NCBI GenBank assembly: GCA_963579925.1
Contig: CAUZJA010000038.1
Span: forward strand, 1-16,557
Origin: UBA1151 sp963579925
Lineage (GTDB): Bacteria > Chloroflexota > Dehalococcoidia > Lucifugimonadales > Lucifugimonadaceae
DNA length: 16,557 nucleotides
Direction of reading: 5' to 3'
Both the position numbers and the translations under genes were made by a program. The notes under the pieces were generated by a model. The model saw only the letters and a program-made list of their open reading frames with translations. It was not told the origin of the DNA and did no database searches. Positions 14,212-16,557 of this stretch are shown here, in pieces (the stretch's first letter is position 1; every line of letters begins with the position of its first letter).

Positions 14212-14598
14212 CTAGCTCGCCCGGCGTAGTGTTGCCGCTTCCAGAATCCATCCGGTGCGGAGTTCAACTTCCCCGTCTTCCCAGGGTTTGCTGATGTAAT
14301 CCCGCGCTTGAAGTGACCGGGCGCGCTCGAGATCTTGAGTTCGGCCTTTAGCAGTAACCTTGATCACTGGAATGTGGGCATAACGACTGTCAGCAATTAG
14401 TTCTGACAGGGTTTGGAAGCCGTCTTTGAGTGGCATTGCTACATCCAGCAAGATCATGTCAGGTGAATTTGACTGCAACCATGGCAGTACTTCAATTCCA
14501 TCGGAAAGCTCGTGGACATCGTGGCCCACTTCTTCCAGGATTGTTCTTAACGCAAGTCTGATGTCATCGCTATCGTCGACTACGAGAACGTTTGTCAT
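14212..14598 (-). CDS. stand-alone response regulator receiver (CheY-like)
   Basis: A 128-residue single receiver domain: acidic pocket D8-D9 (VLVVDDSDD), phospho-acceptor D52 (MILLDVAMP), switch T82 (VIKVTAKG) and conserved K104 (DYISKPW). The sequence ends shortly after the last helix, so there is no DNA-binding or enzymatic output domain. It must act through a partner, for example in a phosphorelay or on a kinase. No histidine kinase gene is in the window. ATG 14598 has a GGGGGG run just upstream as Shine-Dalgarno. The open frame reaches 14763, but the extra 55 residues do not resemble a receiver and would start at GTG without support. Confidence 0.92.
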   Translation of the reverse strand: MTNVLVVDDSDDIRLALRTILEEVGHDVHELSDGIEVLPWLQSNSPDMILLDVAMPLKDGFQTLSELIADSRYAHIPVIKVTAKGRTQDLERARSLQARDYISKPWEDGEVELRTGWILEAATLRRAS

Positions 14599-14803
14599 AT
14601 TCCCCCCGACGTCATGAGCATCCACGCTAGCGTCTGGATCCCCCCAGGCAATACATGTGTATCGCTTATCGCTGTATCTCAGGTCGTCGGGATCTATATT
14701 GCTTGGGGAAACGCGGTCCGCGCATACGTACAGGGCATGTGGTGCAAAGAAGTTATCCGCCACTCAGTGACGAAATTATGACATGGGAACGGGGAACGGT
14801 CCC

Positions 14804-15631
14804 TTAGCTGGTGCGGAGGGCGACGACGCTCATCCAGTTCCGGTTTACGAACTGGATGTCCATCTCTTTGTACGTCTGCTTTGCGCCTTCTTGGAGGGCT
14901 GCACTGGCTTCTTTGAGTGGCACACCGGGCAGTGTTCCCTCAATGAAGTCTCGGAATGCGCTGATCTCTACCCAGCCGGCGAGTGGCACCTGTACCTTCA
15001 TGATTTCAGTCAGCTTCACTTTGAAGCCCTGGGCCTCGACAAGGTTCTTGTAATCATCAGGCGTGAGCTGCTTGCGGCTCTCGACCTTGTCTTCCTTCTT
15101 GGGCATCATGCCGTACTCACGTCGCAAGATACGGATGGATTTCATCATCCACTTGCGGTAGAAGTCCAGACTCTCCTCAGGCTGTCCGCCCTCGTAGAAA
15201 CTGCTGTTGAACGCAAGAATGCCACCCGGCTTCAGTGAGCCCTTGATCTGGCTCAGGAGCTTTTCCTTGTCAGGGACGTAGTGGATTGAGTTGCAGTAGA
15301 CAACTGCATCAACGTCACCCGTGAGCTTTTCACGGAGATTCGCAGCATCTCCCTGAATGAACTTGACGGCCGCCTCTTTGCTATCACCAATATTGGCAAT
15401 CGCTTCTTTGATGGCGACTGCTGAGTGATCAATCGCGTAGATGCAGGACTGGCGCGCCGCTTGAATACGGTCAAGTATGAGCTTTGTCACACCACCGTCA
15501 CCACAGCCAAGGTCTACGATCTGGCGCTGTTCACTAATCTCAGCAATGTCCAACAACCTGGCGTTGATGATCTTGTAGAAATCCAAATTGGCGAAGCGGC
15601 CAAAGGCATAATCTTGATCAGAGGGACTCAT
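14804..15631 (-). CDS. class I SAM-dependent methyltransferase
   Basis: A 275-residue protein. Motif I is IVDLGCGDGG (38-47), followed by YAIDHS (acidic ribose-binding residue), FIQGDAANL, DAVVYCNSIHYV and LKPGGILAFNSSF, the standard order for a Rossmann methyltransferase. The C-terminal half is Lys-rich and may bind the acceptor. The acceptor cannot be identified. It differs from the other methyltransferase in this window in length, composition and motif wording, so the two are not a recent duplication. ATG 15631 has GGAG 7 nt upstream. It is divergent from the ModA-like gene and lies upstream of the receiver gene with a 205-bp gap, so co-transcription with the receiver is uncertain. Confidence 0.91.
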   Translation of the reverse strand: MSPSDQDYAFGRFANLDFYKIINARLLDIAEISEQRQIVDLGCGDGGVTKLILDRIQAARQSCIYAIDHSAVAIKEAIANIGDSKEAAVKFIQGDAANLREKLTGDVDAVVYCNSIHYVPDKEKLLSQIKGSLKPGGILAFNSSFYEGGQPEESLDFYRKWMMKSIRILRREYGMMPKKEDKVESRKQLTPDDYKNLVEAQGFKVKLTEIMKVQVPLAGWVEISAFRDFIEGTLPGVPLKEASAALQEGAKQTYKEMDIQFVNRNWMSVVALRTS

Positions 15632-15667
15632 TCAGTTTCTCCGAGTGCGTCAACATACCGTGCAACA

Positions 15668-15712
15668 GTGATTCGGACAGGAAATTCACATCGGGAATAC
15701 CAGCCGAATCAC
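15668..15712. repeat. 9-bp perfect inverted repeat in a divergent intergenic region
   Basis: GTGATTCGG (15668-15676) and its exact reverse complement CCGAATCAC (15704-15712) are separated by 27 bp. They lie between the divergent methyltransferase and ModA-like genes. The position suggests a regulator-binding pair or a structured 5' leader of the methyltransferase message. There is no T-run, so it is not an intrinsic terminator. Confidence 0.6.
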
Positions 15713-15791
15713 AATTGGCAAACCCCATTTCACGCACAGCGAATTCTATCATGTAGAAAGGTTTTTTCCGGTACCCCAAAAATGAGTAGAT

Positions 15792-16557
15792 ATGGTGTTT
15801 CGAATTCCCGCTAGTTTTGTACGCTCTCGCCGGCTTCAGTTCGCGCTGTTGTTCGTGGTGGGCTTAATGCTGATTTCGTGTGGTGGGAATGATCGACTGG
15901 TTGTGTCTACTGCCGCGTCAATTGGCGATGCGGTCAGCGAGATTGCCGTTGAGTTTGAGAAGAGTGAATCTATCCACGTTGCACTCAATCTGAGCGGATC
16001 AAACGCGCTGGCTTCTCAGGTGGATGTTGGCGCTCCGGTTGATGTGGTGTTATTCGCCGGGTCAGGGCCAATGAATAGATTGCTAGCGAGTGGAAACGTG
16101 GAGCCCAAAAGTGTTGAGAAGATTGTCGAGAATCGACTTGCGGTGATTGGCAGGAGCGGAGCAGAGGCCGGATCATTCCCAGAATTGCTCACGAGCATCG
16201 GTGGGAAAATCGCGATTGCGGATCCTGGGCTAGCGCCAGCTGGCAGTTACGCAGAGGAAGCAATGCGGTCAGCAGATGTCTATGAGGCCGTTGAATCCCG
16301 ACTGCTTCCCACCCTTGATGTGCGCGCCGCCGCGGCTGCCGTTCAGAGCGGCGGTGCTGATCTGGGGATCGTCTACGTAACGGACGCGATGGCGGTCGAC
16401 GCTGTCAATATATTGACCATGATTCCCCCGGAGTCGCACTCGCCAATCATCTATCCAGCCGCGGTGGTCGCTGGTTCTTCTCAACAAGAGCTCAGTAGCA
16501 GGTTTGTGGCCTTTTTGCGTTCAGATTTCGCGAAATCGGTATTCGAGCGCCACGGCT
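15792..16557 (+). CDS. modA: ModA-like molybdate ABC transporter substrate-binding lipoprotein, 3' end cut by the window
   Basis: An open frame of 255 codons runs off the right edge. The N-terminus has basic residues (RSRR), a hydrophobic segment and the lipobox L27-I-S-C30, so it is an exported lipoprotein anchored outside the membrane. The mature part matches ModA: VVSTAASIGDAVSEIAVEFE, LSGSNALASQVDVGAPVDVV, then LAPAGSYAEEAM and SGGADLGIVYVTDAM. It would deliver molybdate or tungstate to a ModBC permease, presumably encoded beyond the window. ModA proteins are about 250-260 residues, so only a few residues are missing. ATG 15792 (or GTG 15795) has only a weak GAG upstream. Molybdate specificity is inferred from the family, not from ligand residues. 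Confidence 0.9.
   Translation, partial: MVFRIPASFVRSRRLQFALLFVVGLMLISCGGNDRLVVSTAASIGDAVSEIAVEFEKSESIHVALNLSGSNALASQVDVGAPVDVVLFAGSGPMNRLLASGNVEPKSVEKIVENRLAVIGRSGAEAGSFPELLTSIGGKIAIADPGLAPAGSYAEEAMRSADVYEAVESRLLPTLDVRAAAAAVQSGGADLGIVYVTDAMAVDAVNILTMIPPESHSPIIYPAAVVAGSSQQELSSRFVAFLRSDFAKSVFERHG

Noticed and set aside
14599..14763. N-terminal extension of the receiver frame to 14763
   Set aside because: Not receiver-like, begins at GTG without support, while ATG 14598 has a strong purine run upstream and starts the fold.
14785..14803. G/C-rich repeat (GGGAACGGGGAACGG followed by TCCC) after the second methyltransferase
   Set aside because: Mostly a short direct repeat; the best hairpin is 4 bp with no T-run, too weak to call a terminator.
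8247..15631. The two methyltransferases as a duplicated pair, or the two NUDIX genes as a duplicated pair
   Set aside because: Outside the generic SAM and NUDIX motifs the sequences differ throughout, so no recent duplication is supported.

Overview
The window comes from a bacterium with roughly mid-50s percent GC, tightly packed genes and frequent TTG starts. Nothing in it fixes the taxon. The gene content fits a marine Chloroflexota lineage such as the SAR202/Dehalococcoidia group: a PyrR-regulated pyr operon, an HpcH/HpaI aldolase beside an alpha/beta hydrolase, and an incoming gene end resembling the tail of TPR/cyclase-type regulators. That placement is inference. No RNA genes, insertion sequences, CRISPR arrays or phage genes are visible.

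Layout. Positions 2-106 hold the 3' end of an unidentified gene. A NUDIX hydrolase (115-507, minus strand) converges on it. The core of the window is a plus-strand pyrimidine operon, pyrR-pyrB-pyrC-carA-carB (753-8230), in which all four junctions overlap by 1-14 bp. Ahead of it lie a candidate promoter (566-594) and a leader of about 150 nt. The leader carries an exact match to the PyrR-binding loop consensus and an intrinsic terminator whose 3' arm is also the pyrR ribosome binding site. A class I methyltransferase and an unrecognised 89-residue protein follow carB, where Bacillus-type operons continue with pyrK/D/F/E.

Next is a minus-strand cassette (11537 down to 9441): an HpcH/HpaI-type aldolase, an alpha/beta hydrolase and a second NUDIX protein. 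The aldolase and hydrolase overlap by 3 nt (TTGA), and the hydrolase stop abuts the NUDIX start. The second NUDIX gene appears frameshifted: its expected C-terminus lies intact in another frame. Divergent from the aldolase are a histidine phosphatase and then a 648-residue S9 peptidase (plus strand).

A stand-alone CheY-like receiver (minus strand) converges on the peptidase with a 2-bp gap, and a second class I methyltransferase (minus strand) lies beyond it. The window ends inside a ModA-like molybdate-binding lipoprotein (plus strand), divergent from that methyltransferase. The divergent intergenic region contains a 9-bp perfect inverted repeat.

How the genes work together. CarA and CarB make carbamoyl phosphate, PyrB condenses it with aspartate, and PyrC cyclises the product to dihydroorotate. 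PyrR senses UMP and should terminate transcription in the leader when pyrimidines are plentiful. The aldolase-hydrolase-NUDIX cassette looks like a small catabolic unit of unknown substrate. I found no clearly novel multi-gene system. The most informative oddities are the leader in which terminator and ribosome binding site coincide, the frameshifted NUDIX gene and the extra segments in CarB.
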